Below are positions 25,519 through 33,991 of a stretch of 64,000 bases of DNA, piece by piece. The translations under genes and the position numbers were made by a program. Origin of the DNA: Actinomycetes bacterium (GTDB taxonomy: Bacteria > Actinomycetota > Actinomycetes > S36-B12); assembly GCA_024639145.1 (NCBI GenBank), contig JAHEIZ010000002.1, forward strand, positions 124,001 to 188,000, written 5' to 3'. The notes beneath the pieces are model-generated. The model saw nothing but the letters and a program-made list of their open reading frames with translations, was not told the origin of the DNA and made no database searches. The number at the start of each line of letters is the position of its first letter. The first letter of the stretch is position 1.

Positions 25519-26691
25519 ATGAGCACTGCAGAGCATCGGGTCGATGATCTTCATCTCCGTCACCTGACCAAGCGCTTCGGCGAGACGGCAGCTGTCGACG
25601 ACCTCACCCTCACCATTGCGGCGGGGTCCTTCTTCGCCCTGCTCGGAGCGTCTGGCTGCGGCAAGACCACGACCTTGCGCATGATCGCCGGTCTCGAGGA
25701 TCCAACGTCGGGCAGCATCCACATCGGTGATCTCGACGTGACGAATGTGCCGCCGCATAAGCGCCCTGTGAACACTGTCTTTCAGTCATATGCACTCTTC
25801 CCTCACCTCGACATCTTCGAGAATGTCGCATTCGGCATGCGCAGACGCGGCCTCAAGGACGTCAACGGTCCAGTGATGTCAATGCTCGAGTTGGTTGAGC
25901 TCGCGCCACTGGCGCGGCGCAAGCCGGCTCAACTGTCGGGTGGCCAACAGCAGCGAGTTGCAGTCGCGCGCGCACTGATCAATCGCCCGGATGTCCTTCT
26001 ACTCGACGAGCCGCTCGGTGCACTCGATCTCAAGCTCCGCCGGCAGATGCAGATCGAGTTGAAGCGAATCCAGACCGAGGTGGGCACCACGTTCGTGCAC
26101 GTCACCCATGATCAGGAGGAGGCCATGACCATGGCCGACACGGTCGCGGTGATGAACTCGGGAAGGATCGAACAGCTCGGTCATCCTGCTGACATCTATG
26201 AACTTCCCCGTACGGCATTTGTCGCCAACTTTCTTGGCCAGGCGAATCTCGTCGAAGCTGAGATCGTCTCGGCATCAGCTGAGGTAGTCGCCCAGGCGCA
26301 CGGAAATACCTTCACGCTCCCGGGCGATCGCAACTTCGCGAAGCACAAGCAGGTGATCGTCGGGGTACGTCCCGAGAAGCTCACGGTGCTCGACCATTTC
26401 AATGCGCACCTCGTACCCGACTCGAACAATCGGGTCACCGGCAGAGTTACAGATGTCTCCTATGCAGGTGTATCGACGCAATACGTCGTGCGCACCCCGT
26501 GGGAGCAGGATTTCATCGCCTTCGAGCAGAACATGGTGGTCGGTGATCGATGCGAGGTGGGTGACGAGGTGGTGCTCCATTGGTCGCCGTCGCACACGTT
26601 CGGGCTCGACGGAACGCAGGATGTCAATGCCGGTATTTCCGCAGAGGCTCTCGAGGAGACTCGTGCTGCATCCTCGCTCGGAGGCGAGTAG
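25519..26691 (+). CDS. potA: Spermidine/putrescine ABC transporter ATP-binding protein
   Basis: A 390-residue ATPase. Walker A GASGCGKT is at residues 43-50, Q-loop VFQSYALFPHLDIFENV, signature LSGGQQQ at 139-145, Walker B VLLLDEP at 159-165 and the switch His in FVHVTHDQEEAM. A C-terminal TOBE-type domain (VGVRPEKLTVLD, GRVTDVSYAGVSTQYVVRT) is typical of PotA-class importers. AGGGAGA precedes the ATG. Lies between potD and potB with 15- and 2-base gaps, clearly one operon. Confidence 0.95.
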   Translation: MSTAEHRVDDLHLRHLTKRFGETAAVDDLTLTIAAGSFFALLGASGCGKTTTLRMIAGLEDPTSGSIHIGDLDVTNVPPHKRPVNTVFQSYALFPHLDIFENVAFGMRRRGLKDVNGPVMSMLELVELAPLARRKPAQLSGGQQQRVAVARALINRPDVLLLDEPLGALDLKLRRQMQIELKRIQTEVGTTFVHVTHDQEEAMTMADTVAVMNSGRIEQLGHPADIYELPRTAFVANFLGQANLVEAEIVSASAEVVAQAHGNTFTLPGDRNFAKHKQVIVGVRPEKLTVLDHFNAHLVPDSNNRVTGRVTDVSYAGVSTQYVVRTPWEQDFIAFEQNMVVGDRCEVGDEVVLHWSPSHTFGLDGTQDVNAGISAEALEETRAASSLGGE

Positions 26692-26693
26692 TC

Positions 26694-27590
26694 GTGGCGC
26701 ATGCGATTCCGACTGTCGTATCGGGAAGTGCTGCACCGCCACCGGCGCAGCGTCGCTCGCGTACCGGATACATCTTGCTGTTCCCCGGAATTGCGTGGCT
26801 CCTGGTGTTCTTCGCAATCCCGCTGGTCACGCTCTTCGCGACAAGCCTGCAAGTTCCGGTGCCGGGCAAGCCAGGCTACTTCGAGCCCGGACTCCAGTTC
26901 TCGAACTACGCGACCGCCATGTCCGAGTACTGGCCGCAGTTCGTCCGCTCACTTGTCTACGCCGGCATTGCCACAGCGCTGGCGCTGGTTATCGCGTATC
27001 CACTTGCCTATTTCATCGCGATGAAGGCAGGGGCCTGGCGCTCGTTCCTCCTGGTGCTGGTCGTTGCGCCGATGTTCGCATCGTTCCTCCTGCGCACCTA
27101 CGCGTGGAAGACGATCCTTGCGGATGACGGCTGGATCACGAGTACTTTGAACAGCCTTCATCTGCTTCCGGATCATCGAGTTCTCAACACGGGGATAGCC
27201 GTGGTGGCGGGACTCACCTACAACTTCCTGCCGTTCATGATCCTGCCTCTCTATGCCTCGCTCAGCAAGATCGATCCTCGACTCATCGAGGCGGGTGGAG
27301 ACCTCTACGCCTCGCCGATCTGGACGTTCGCGAAGGTCACCTGGCCGCTCTCCCTTCCCGGTGTGGTCGCGGGCACGCTGCTGACATTCATCCCGGCCAC
27401 GGGTGACTACATCAACGCCCAGCTTCTCGGCTCCACCAAGGATCACATGATCGGCAATGCGATTCAGATCAACTTCATCCAGTTCCGCGACTATCCCGTT
27501 GCGTCCGCTCTCTCCTTCGTGCTCATGGCTGCAATCCTCATCCTTGTCTTTAGTTACATACGTAAGTCAGGGACGGAGGAGATCGTCTGA
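26694..27590 (+). CDS. potB: Spermidine/putrescine ABC transporter permease
   Basis: A 298-residue permease with about six membrane helices (first GYILLFPGIAWLLVFFAIPLVTLF) and the PotB coupling loop around EAGGDLYASPIWTFAKVTWPLSLPGVVAGTLLTF. The GTG at 26694 is chosen: it follows the potA stop by two bases with GGAGGCGA (26680-26687) as Shine-Dalgarno, whereas an upstream in-frame start would sit deep inside potA. Its TGA shares one base with the potC ATG. Confidence 0.94.
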   Translation: MAHAIPTVVSGSAAPPPAQRRSRTGYILLFPGIAWLLVFFAIPLVTLFATSLQVPVPGKPGYFEPGLQFSNYATAMSEYWPQFVRSLVYAGIATALALVIAYPLAYFIAMKAGAWRSFLLVLVVAPMFASFLLRTYAWKTILADDGWITSTLNSLHLLPDHRVLNTGIAVVAGLTYNFLPFMILPLYASLSKIDPRLIEAGGDLYASPIWTFAKVTWPLSLPGVVAGTLLTFIPATGDYINAQLLGSTKDHMIGNAIQINFIQFRDYPVASALSFVLMAAILILVFSYIRKSGTEEIV

Positions 27591-28387
27591 TGCGCTGGCT
27601 TCGCAGGAACATCATCGCGATCATTGCGATCGCCGTTCTGGTCTATCTCTTCATCCCGATCGCTGTGGTCGCGTTCCTCAGCTTTAATAATCCGGCGAGT
27701 AAGTTCAACATCAGGTGGAATGAGTTCTCCCTTGATGCCTGGACAAACCTGTGTGGAGTACCGGGTGTGTGCTCATCCTTCGCCACGAGCATCGGGATCG
27801 GCATCATCGCCACGATCATCGCAACCGTTCTAGGTGCGATGATCTCTTTCGCCCTCGTGCGCTATCGCTTTCGGGGCAGGAGCACGACAAACCTGCTGAT
27901 CTTCCTGCCGATGGCCACTCCGGAGGTCGTGATGGGCTCCAGCCTGCTCGCGCTCTTCCTGAACATGCGGTTCCCGCTGGGCCAGGTCACCGTGATCATC
28001 GCGCACATCATGTTCATCATCTCCTTCGTCGTGGTCACGGTGAAAGCGAGACTTCAAGGCCTCGATCCGCGGCTGGAGGAAGCGGCGCGAGATCTCTACG
28101 CGGGTCCGCGTGCGACGTTTCGGTACGTCACCTTCCCATTGGTACTTCCCGGGATTCTCGGAGCCGCACTGCTGGGCTTCTCCCTGTCCTTCGATGACTT
28201 CATCATCAGCTACTTCAATGCGGGCACGCTGGTGACATTCCCGATCTACATCTGGGGCGCGGCTCAGCGCGGGATTCCCGTTCAGGTCAATGCGCTGGCC
28301 ACGCTGGTATTCGTACTGGCCTTGCTTGTCGTGCTGGTCGCGCAGTTCGTGAGCTACCGTAAGCGCAAGAGCGTGCAGGCTCACTAG
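27590..28387 (+). CDS. potC: Spermidine/putrescine ABC transporter permease
   Basis: A 265-residue permease pairing with PotB. The first helix is NIIAIIAIAVLVYLFIPIAVVAFLSF; the extracellular segment NNPASKFNIRWNEFSLDAWTNL and the loop EEAARDLYAGPRATFRYVTFPLVLPGILGAALLGFSLSFDDFI are typical of PotC. The ATG overlaps the potB stop (TGATG). Its own stop codon lies in the loop-to-arm junction of a 9-bp hairpin (28373-28394). Confidence 0.94.
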   Translation: MRWLRRNIIAIIAIAVLVYLFIPIAVVAFLSFNNPASKFNIRWNEFSLDAWTNLCGVPGVCSSFATSIGIGIIATIIATVLGAMISFALVRYRFRGRSTTNLLIFLPMATPEVVMGSSLLALFLNMRFPLGQVTVIIAHIMFIISFVVVTVKARLQGLDPRLEEAARDLYAGPRATFRYVTFPLVLPGILGAALLGFSLSFDDFIISYFNAGTLVTFPIYIWGAAQRGIPVQVNALATLVFVLALLVVLVAQFVSYRKRKSVQAH

Positions 28388-28394
28388 CCTGCAC
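28373..28394 (+). other. Hairpin overlapping the potC stop codon
   Basis: GTGCAGGCT (28373-28381) pairs perfectly with AGCCTGCAC (28386-28394) around a CACT loop. The potC TAG (28385-28387) lies inside it. No T-run follows, so it is not a standard intrinsic terminator. A second small hairpin, CGAAGC-GGTG-GCTTCG, lies at 28423-28438. They may limit read-through or stabilise the pot mRNA end before the next oxidoreductase gene. Confidence 0.55.
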
Positions 28395-28467
28395 GGGATT
28401 CTCGAAGGGACTGGTGGGACGACGAAGCGGTGGCTTCGCCCTCATTCGCTCTCCTTGAAAGGTTCCC

Positions 28468-29883
28468 GTGCGATTTTCCGACACTCCCGGTTCCGTCGCC
28501 CTCGATGCCCTTCGTGGCATCTCTCCGACGCCGCTCTGGCTCGATGATTCGCGTCGTCCCGAGGCGACGGGCGTGCTTTCCACTGATATCTCCTGTTCAC
28601 TTCTCGTGATCGGCGGAGGCTTTAGCGGACTCTGGACTGCGCTGATGGCGAAGCGGGCGAATCCCTCTCGAGACATCGTCCTTGTCGATGCAGGTCGGGT
28701 GGCTGATGCCGCGAGCGGACGCAATGGCGGTTTCGTCTCCCACTCGCTGACCCACGGGATTCGTAACGGCGCAGATCGCTGGCCCGCTGATCTCGATCAG
28801 CTCGTGCACCTCGGACACGAGAACCTCGATGATCTTGCGCGTGACGTGGATCAGTGGGGGATCGACTGCGATTTCTCGATCGCAGGCGAGTTCGTGGTCT
28901 CCGTCCAGGAGTATCAGATCGACGATTTGCGCGACACCGCTCAGTTGGCGAATGCGCACGGCGACACGGTTCACGAGCTCACCGGTGAGCAGATGCGGGC
29001 TGAAGTGCACTCCGAGACTTACCTCTTCGGAATCGCTGACCCGGATGTTGCGCTGGTTAATCCGGCTCGACTTGCCTGGGGGTTACTCGATGCGTGCCAG
29101 GAGGCCGGGGTGCGAGTCTTCGAACGAACGCCGGTCCTCGATCTTGTCGATGTGGGCAAGCGCGTGATGGCCGCCACTGAGCTTGCCAGCATCACCGCTC
29201 GGCAGGTCGCCGTCGCGACAAATGCTTTCCCGCCCCTGTTGCGCAAGATGGCGAAGTACATCGTTCCTGTGTATGACTATGTACTGGCGACGGAGCCGCT
29301 GACCGCGATGCAGTGGGCCTCTCTCGGGTGGAATGGGCGGCAGGGGCTCAGCGATGCCGGGAATCAGTTCCACTACTACCGCCCGACGGCCGATGGGCGA
29401 GTCCTGTGGGGCGGTTACGACGCCGTGTATCACCGTGACAGCGGAGTTGATCCCGCGTTCGAGGTGGACCATGGCGCATTCGCCCGCTTGTCCGAGCACT
29501 TCCACCAGACATTCCCGCAGCTCGAGGGAATTCGCTTCACTCACGGCTGGGGCGGCGCGATCGATACCTGCTCGAGATTTGCCCCTTTCTGGGGCCGAGC
29601 GCACCGAGGCAAGACCGCCTTCGTCGCCGGCTACACCGGACTCGGAGTCGGATCATCACGATTCGGAGCACGTGTCATGCTCGATCTGCTTTCGGGAGAG
29701 AGAACCGAGCTCTCCGAGCTCTCCATGGTCAGATCAAAGCCGCTGCCGTTCCCACCGGAGCCCTTCCGCTCGATGGGCATCAACTGGACGACCAAGTCCT
29801 TGCATTCCGCGGATCTGCACGAGGGGCGGCGCAATCTGTGGCTCCGCACCCTCGATCGGGTGGGTCTTGGATTCGATTCCTGA
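28468..29883 (+). CDS. PuuB-like FAD-dependent amine oxidoreductase (second copy)
   Basis: A 471-residue DAO-fold flavoprotein, paralogous to the 4360 gene. The Rossmann motif is LLVIGGGFSGLWTALMAKR (GGGFSG at 49-54) followed by DAASGRNGGFVSHSLTHGI, and the C-terminal flavin segment is FVAGYTGLGVGSSRFGARVML. It lies directly after potDABC and before the ureohydrolase, so a polyamine or gamma-glutamyl-polyamine is the likely substrate. A gamma-glutamylpolyamine synthetase is not in the window, so the precise pathway is open. The GTG start has GAAAGG upstream (about 28457-28462). From memory, Streptomyces coelicolor has an oxidoreductase in the same place after its pot genes. Confidence 0.85.
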   Translation: MRFSDTPGSVALDALRGISPTPLWLDDSRRPEATGVLSTDISCSLLVIGGGFSGLWTALMAKRANPSRDIVLVDAGRVADAASGRNGGFVSHSLTHGIRNGADRWPADLDQLVHLGHENLDDLARDVDQWGIDCDFSIAGEFVVSVQEYQIDDLRDTAQLANAHGDTVHELTGEQMRAEVHSETYLFGIADPDVALVNPARLAWGLLDACQEAGVRVFERTPVLDLVDVGKRVMAATELASITARQVAVATNAFPPLLRKMAKYIVPVYDYVLATEPLTAMQWASLGWNGRQGLSDAGNQFHYYRPTADGRVLWGGYDAVYHRDSGVDPAFEVDHGAFARLSEHFHQTFPQLEGIRFTHGWGGAIDTCSRFAPFWGRAHRGKTAFVAGYTGLGVGSSRFGARVMLDLLSGERTELSELSMVRSKPLPFPPEPFRSMGINWTTKSLHSADLHEGRRNLWLRTLDRVGLGFDS

Positions 29884-29911
29884 CCTACGCCCTACTGCCT
29901 GGTTCGTTGGC

Positions 29912-29917
29912 TAGGGT
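29912..29917 (+). promoter_or_regulatory. Candidate -10 element (TAGGGT) for a leaderless ureohydrolase mRNA
   Basis: TAGGGT is followed by six bases (CGGAGC) and the ATG at 29924. A short GGAG is present but only two bases from the ATG, too close to act as a Shine-Dalgarno. Confidence 0.45.
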
Positions 29918-29923
29918 CGGAGC

Positions 29924-30949
29924 ATGGCGAGATACGGAGCAATGTTCGGGCCCGACATCACCTTTCTCGGCGTGGATCGGTGTGATCTCGATGATCCCGC
30001 ATCCTTTGCCGATGCTGATGTGGTGATCGTCGGCGCCCCCTTCGACGGCGGCACTTCCTATCGCAGCGGCGCACGCTTCGGCCCTCAGGCGATGCGCTCA
30101 GCCTGCTACCTGGCACATGACGGCTCTCGCCCATCGCTGGCTATGCGCGTCGACGGACTCCAGGACTTGCGCGTGGTCGACGCAGGTGATGTCGAGTTGT
30201 ACAGCGGTGATGCCGTGAAGTCATGCGCTGATCTTGAGATCGTCATCGAGAGGATTTCTCGGGCCGGCGCAATTCCGCTCGTCCTCGGCGGAGACCACAC
30301 GATTACGTGGCCCGACGTGACAGGAGTCGCTCGTGCACGCGGGTGGGGCAAGGTCTCGGTGATCCATTTCGATGCGCATGCCGACACGGGCGATATCGAA
30401 TTCGGCTCACTGGTCGGTCACGGCCAGCCCATGCGCCGACTCATCGAGTCTGGCGCTGCGCGCGGCGACCGCTTCCTCCAGATGGGTCTTCGCGGATACT
30501 GGCCCGGGCCGGAGACCTTGGATTGGATGGCCCAGCAGGGCATGCGCTCGTACGAAATGACTGAGATCGTGGCGCGAGGATTCGATGAGTGCCTGACGGA
30601 GGCGTTCGCCATCGCCACTGATGACTGCGACGGTGTCTTCCTGAGCGTCGACATCGACGTCTGCGACCCCGGGCATGCGCCCGGCACCGGAACACCCGAG
30701 CCAGGTGGGCTCAGCGCTCGTCAGCTCCTCGATGCCGTGCGACGAATCTGCTACGAACTTCCGGTCATAGGCATTGACGTGGTCGAGGTTGCACCGCCTT
30801 ATGACCACGCAGACATCACCGCGTTGCTCGGCAACCGAGTCGTGCTCGAGGCACTGTCGGCGATCGCGCGTCGACGTAAGGACGAGCGAGACGGCACGAC
30901 CTGGGATCCCCGTCAACCCCTACTTGCGGATCGAATCCCCGGCGAGTGA
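29924..30949 (+). CDS. speB: Agmatinase-type ureohydrolase
   Basis: Manganese enzyme predicted to split agmatine (or guanidinobutyrate) into putrescine (or GABA) and urea. The 341-residue protein has the complete ureohydrolase metal set: H125 in LGGDHTITWP, D150-H152-D154 in HFDAHADTGD, and D243 and D245 in SVDIDVCDPGHAPGTGTPEPGG. This last motif is the family signature. Substrate specificity within the family cannot be read reliably, and guanidinobutyrase is a real alternative because its product, GABA, would feed the adjacent gabT. The gene lies tail-to-tail with gabT, with one base between stop codons. Confidence 0.87.
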   Translation: MARYGAMFGPDITFLGVDRCDLDDPASFADADVVIVGAPFDGGTSYRSGARFGPQAMRSACYLAHDGSRPSLAMRVDGLQDLRVVDAGDVELYSGDAVKSCADLEIVIERISRAGAIPLVLGGDHTITWPDVTGVARARGWGKVSVIHFDAHADTGDIEFGSLVGHGQPMRRLIESGAARGDRFLQMGLRGYWPGPETLDWMAQQGMRSYEMTEIVARGFDECLTEAFAIATDDCDGVFLSVDIDVCDPGHAPGTGTPEPGGLSARQLLDAVRRICYELPVIGIDVVEVAPPYDHADITALLGNRVVLEALSAIARRRKDERDGTTWDPRQPLLADRIPGE

Positions 30950-30950
30950 C

Positions 30951-32300
30951 CTAGGCGGTGGCCTCGAATGCCGCCGCTAGCACGTCGAGCCCTTCGTTCA
31001 GGAGAGCATCGGAGATCGTGAGCGGGGGCAGGAAGCGGAACACGTTTCCGTAGGTGCCGGTGGTCAGCGTGATCACGCCGTTCTCGTGGCAGAACTTGTT
31101 CAGTGCCGCTGCGCGAGCCGCATCGGGTTCGATGCTGCCCGGCCTGACCAACTCGATCGCGATCATCGCGCCACGGCCACGGATCTCGCCGATAGTCGGA
31201 TGTGCCGACTGAATCTCACGTAGGCGCGGGACCATGATTGCCTCGATCTCGCGAGCTCGCGCATTGGCGTCGGTCTCCTCCATCCAGCGGATGGCGCCGA
31301 GCGCGCCGGCGCAGGCCACGGGATTTCCGCCGTAGGTACCACCGAGTCCGCCGGCGTGAACGGAGTCCATGATCTCGGCGCGGCCGGTGAGCCCTGCGAG
31401 AGGCATGCCGCCCGCGATGCCCTTGGCCGTGGTGATCAGGTCGGGAACGACACCCTCATGCTCGCTTGCGAACCAATTGCCGGTGCGGCAGAAGCCGCTT
31501 TGGATCTCGTCAGCGATGAAGACGATGCCGTTGTCCTTCGCGAAATTCGCCATTGCGGCGAAGTAGCCCTTGCCGGGAACGATGAATCCGCCCTCTCCCT
31601 GGACAGGCTCGATCATGATGGCTGCGACATTGTGCGCACCGATCTCCTTCTCGATGCGCGTGGTGGCGATGGTGGCCATCTCCTCACCCGTGAGTCCGCG
31701 GTCGCGGTAGGGGTAGGACGCGGGGACGCGGTAGATCTCAGGAGCGAAGGGACCGAAGCCTTCCTTGTACGGCATGTTCTTGGCAGTCATGCCCATCGTC
31801 AGGTTGGTGCGCCCGTGGTACCCGTGCTCGACGACGACGACAGCAGTGCGCTTGGTGTAGACACGAGCGACCTTGACCGCGTTCTCGACGGCTTCCGCAC
31901 CGGAATTGAACAGTGCGGAGCGCTTCTCGTGGCTGCCGGGGGTGAGTCGATTGAGTGCCTCGCACACCTCGACGTAGCCGGAGTACGGAGTCACCATGAA
32001 GCAGGTGTGCGTGAGCTTGGCCGCCTGCTCGGCGACATTCTCGGACACGTAGGGATTGGCGTTGCCGACGGTGGTGACTGCGATCCCGGAGCCGAGGTCA
32101 ATGAGGGAGTTGCCGTCGACGTCGATCAGGATCCCGCCGCCCGCCCGATCGATGTACACCGGCAAGGTCACGCCGACTCCGCCGGAGACTGCCGAGTTCT
32201 TGCGTGCCTGAAGCGCGGCAGAGGCAGGGCCGGGAATCGACGTGACGAGCTTGCGCTCCTGGGCGATGCCGTTGTCGGTGCGCTCGGGCGTGATGGTCAT
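30951..32300 (-). CDS. gabT: 4-aminobutyrate aminotransferase
   Basis: PLP enzyme transferring the amino group of GABA (or 5-aminovalerate) to 2-oxoglutarate. The 449-residue class III protein shows [60 protein letters not shown] and the Schiff-base lysine K293 in [16 protein letters not shown], a close GabT pattern. The ATG at 32300 is preceded by AGGAGG; the frame is open further upstream but would run into the divergent pucR promoter. The PucR regulator on the other side of a 124-base gap probably controls it. With the GabD-like dehydrogenase it would drain GABA to succinate, and possibly 5-aminovalerate to glutarate. Confidence 0.94.
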   Translation of the reverse strand: MTITPERTDNGIAQERKLVTSIPGPASAALQARKNSAVSGGVGVTLPVYIDRAGGGILIDVDGNSLIDLGSGIAVTTVGNANPYVSENVAEQAAKLTHTCFMVTPYSGYVEVCEALNRLTPGSHEKRSALFNSGAEAVENAVKVARVYTKRTAVVVVEHGYHGRTNLTMGMTAKNMPYKEGFGPFAPEIYRVPASYPYRDRGLTGEEMATIATTRIEKEIGAHNVAAIMIEPVQGEGGFIVPGKGYFAAMANFAKDNGIVFIADEIQSGFCRTGNWFASEHEGVVPDLITTAKGIAGGMPLAGLTGRAEIMDSVHAGGLGGTYGGNPVACAGALGAIRWMEETDANARAREIEAIMVPRLREIQSAHPTIGEIRGRGAMIAIELVRPGSIEPDAARAAALNKFCHENGVITLTTGTYGNVFRFLPPLTISDALLNEGLDVLAAAFEATA

Positions 32301-32424
32301 GGTTCCTCCTGGAAGCCGGTCCTCGTCGGGTGACCCGCCCAGCCTAGGTCGCCTCCTTGCCACTGCGAGGTCCATCGTGGAGTATTTGTTGTTCCCTGCT
32401 ATCCGAGATGTTGAATGAGGTCCG
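32301..32424. promoter_or_regulatory. Divergent gabT / pucR promoter region
   Basis: The 124 bases hold the Shine-Dalgarno of gabT (AGGAGG, minus strand) and GAGG before pucR. The short repeat GAGGTCC occurs at 32367-32373 and 32417-32423, and a locally AT-rich stretch lies at about 32382-32395. No clear long palindrome was found. PucR-type activators often bind such divergent regions; the actual site is not identified. Confidence 0.4.
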
Positions 32425-33927
32425 ATGTCGCTGACTGTTCGCGAACTCCTCGCCATTCGCGACCTCGGCCTCGCCCCGGCCACCAGGTCTGGGGATCTCG
32501 AGCGCGTGGTCAGCTGGGTGGCGGTCAGCGAGTTGGCCGATCCGAGCCCATGGCTCGAAGGCGGGGAGTTCTTGCTGACGACTGGAATGCGCCTGAGCGT
32601 CGACTCCTCGGCATGCGTGGAATACGTCGGTCACCTCGTGGCAGCCGGAGTGAGCGCCCTCGGATTCGGAATTGGCCTCAGCCATGCCGAGATTCCTGCT
32701 GAACTGATCGCCGCGGCAGAAGCCCAGGGCATCACCGTAATCTCCGTGCCGGAGCCGGTGCCCTTCGTCGCCATCACTCGTGCGGTGTCGCAGTGGCTGA
32801 GTTCCAAGGATTACGAGGAGTCGGCACGAGCATTTGCGACTCAGCGTGAGCTGATTCGCTCAGCGCTCACTGCGACAGGCGACACCTCGGCGATTCTCGG
32901 AGTGCTCGCGCGCCACGTCGACGGATTCGCCATTCACCTGGACGCGCGTGGTACGGCACAGGCGGGCTCTCCCGTGGGCGCAGTTGGGCGTGCAGACGAC
33001 TTCCGCGATGAGGTGGATCGACTCAGGCCTCGAGGACTCCTTGCATCATCCGCGATCTCGAGCGTGGATGAACATGTCGTGCTCGTGCCCTTGGGTATCC
33101 GAGGCTCGGCATTGGGATTCCTCGTCGTAGGCACTGCCCGACCCCTGCGCCCCATGGATCAAGCCGTGCTCAACCTGGCCGTCTCCCTGATCAGCTGGGC
33201 CCAGTCACGGCCGCTCGCGAACGCTGATGAGCTGGCTACGCTTCGTGGATTCTTGCTCACGCGAGCTGAGAAGGAGTCGATCGGGATTCCTCTGTGGGCG
33301 GCCGTTGGGGTCACGGCGACCACTGTGCAGCTCGTGAGTGTGCGCTTGTCCGAGGGCGCCAGTGCCGGGGAGCGTGAGGCGGCATTCTCTGCCCTCTCGG
33401 GCGAGTCAGGTGCGCTCTGGGTGGATCGCGGCAGCGCCGGCATCGTGGGCGTCATTCCGGCTGGTCGTACAGATGTACTCCTGGGCCTCGCTCCGCCTAT
33501 TCGTGCAAGCGGAGTCTCGGCACCGTTCGAGTTGGGCGACCCCGTGCGCTTTCGCTCCGCACTCGAGCAGGCACAACGGGCCTCCCGGTCGGGAGTAGGG
33601 GTCGTGCTCTTCGATCGCTTATCGGGCCGCGGCTTCTCCTCCCTTGTCGACGCGGGGGCAGCGGCAGCCTGGTCGGCGGACTATGTCGCAGGTATCGCGT
33701 CTTCGCCGGAGTCGGGAGAGCTGCTGGCGACTGTTCGCGCATGGCTGGCGCATCACGGTCAGGTCGATGCGGCCGCAACCGAACTCGGGGTGCACCGACA
33801 TACGGTGCGCCACCGGCTCCGCCGTGCCGAAGCCCTTCTCGAGAGGAGCTTCGATGACCCGGCAGTACGGGCCGATCTCTGGTTCGCCCTCGCGGGTCTC
33901 GACGATCAGGCGATCCAGAACGGATAG
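32425..33927 (+). CDS. PucR-family transcriptional regulator
   Basis: A 500-residue activator-like protein. The N-terminal PucR domain reads LTVRELLAIRDLGLAPATRSGDLERVVSWVAVSELADPSPWLEGGEFLLTTGMRL. A long variable middle follows, and the C-terminal HTH_30 domain reads VRAWLAHHGQVDAAATELGVHRHTVRHRLRRAEALLERSFDDPAVRADLWFAL. Family members control purine, proline and GABA catabolism; a PucR protein next to gabT is a known arrangement in actinobacteria. It diverges from gabT and lies upstream of the GabD-like gene on the same strand, so both are likely targets. Confidence 0.93.
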   Translation: MSLTVRELLAIRDLGLAPATRSGDLERVVSWVAVSELADPSPWLEGGEFLLTTGMRLSVDSSACVEYVGHLVAAGVSALGFGIGLSHAEIPAELIAAAEAQGITVISVPEPVPFVAITRAVSQWLSSKDYEESARAFATQRELIRSALTATGDTSAILGVLARHVDGFAIHLDARGTAQAGSPVGAVGRADDFRDEVDRLRPRGLLASSAISSVDEHVVLVPLGIRGSALGFLVVGTARPLRPMDQAVLNLAVSLISWAQSRPLANADELATLRGFLLTRAEKESIGIPLWAAVGVTATTVQLVSVRLSEGASAGEREAAFSALSGESGALWVDRGSAGIVGVIPAGRTDVLLGLAPPIRASGVSAPFELGDPVRFRSALEQAQRASRSGVGVVLFDRLSGRGFSSLVDAGAAAAWSADYVAGIASSPESGELLATVRAWLAHHGQVDAAATELGVHRHTVRHRLRRAEALLERSFDDPAVRADLWFALAGLDDQAIQNG

Positions 33928-33979
33928 GTCCATCACGTCTTCGCTCCGATTCGGAGTGGGATCCCGGCCCACGCGGTCA

Positions 33980-33985
33980 TAGGTT
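33980..33985 (+). promoter_or_regulatory. Candidate -10 element (TAGGTT) for a leaderless aldehyde dehydrogenase mRNA
   Basis: TAGGTT is followed by six bases (GGTGCC) and the ATG at 33992, with no Shine-Dalgarno. Confidence 0.45.
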
Positions 33986-33991
33986 GGTGCC

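Noticed and set aside
33928..33991. Terminator after pucR (CTCCG-ATT-CGGAG)
   Set aside because: The stem is five bases with a three-base loop and no T-run, too weak to list as a terminator.
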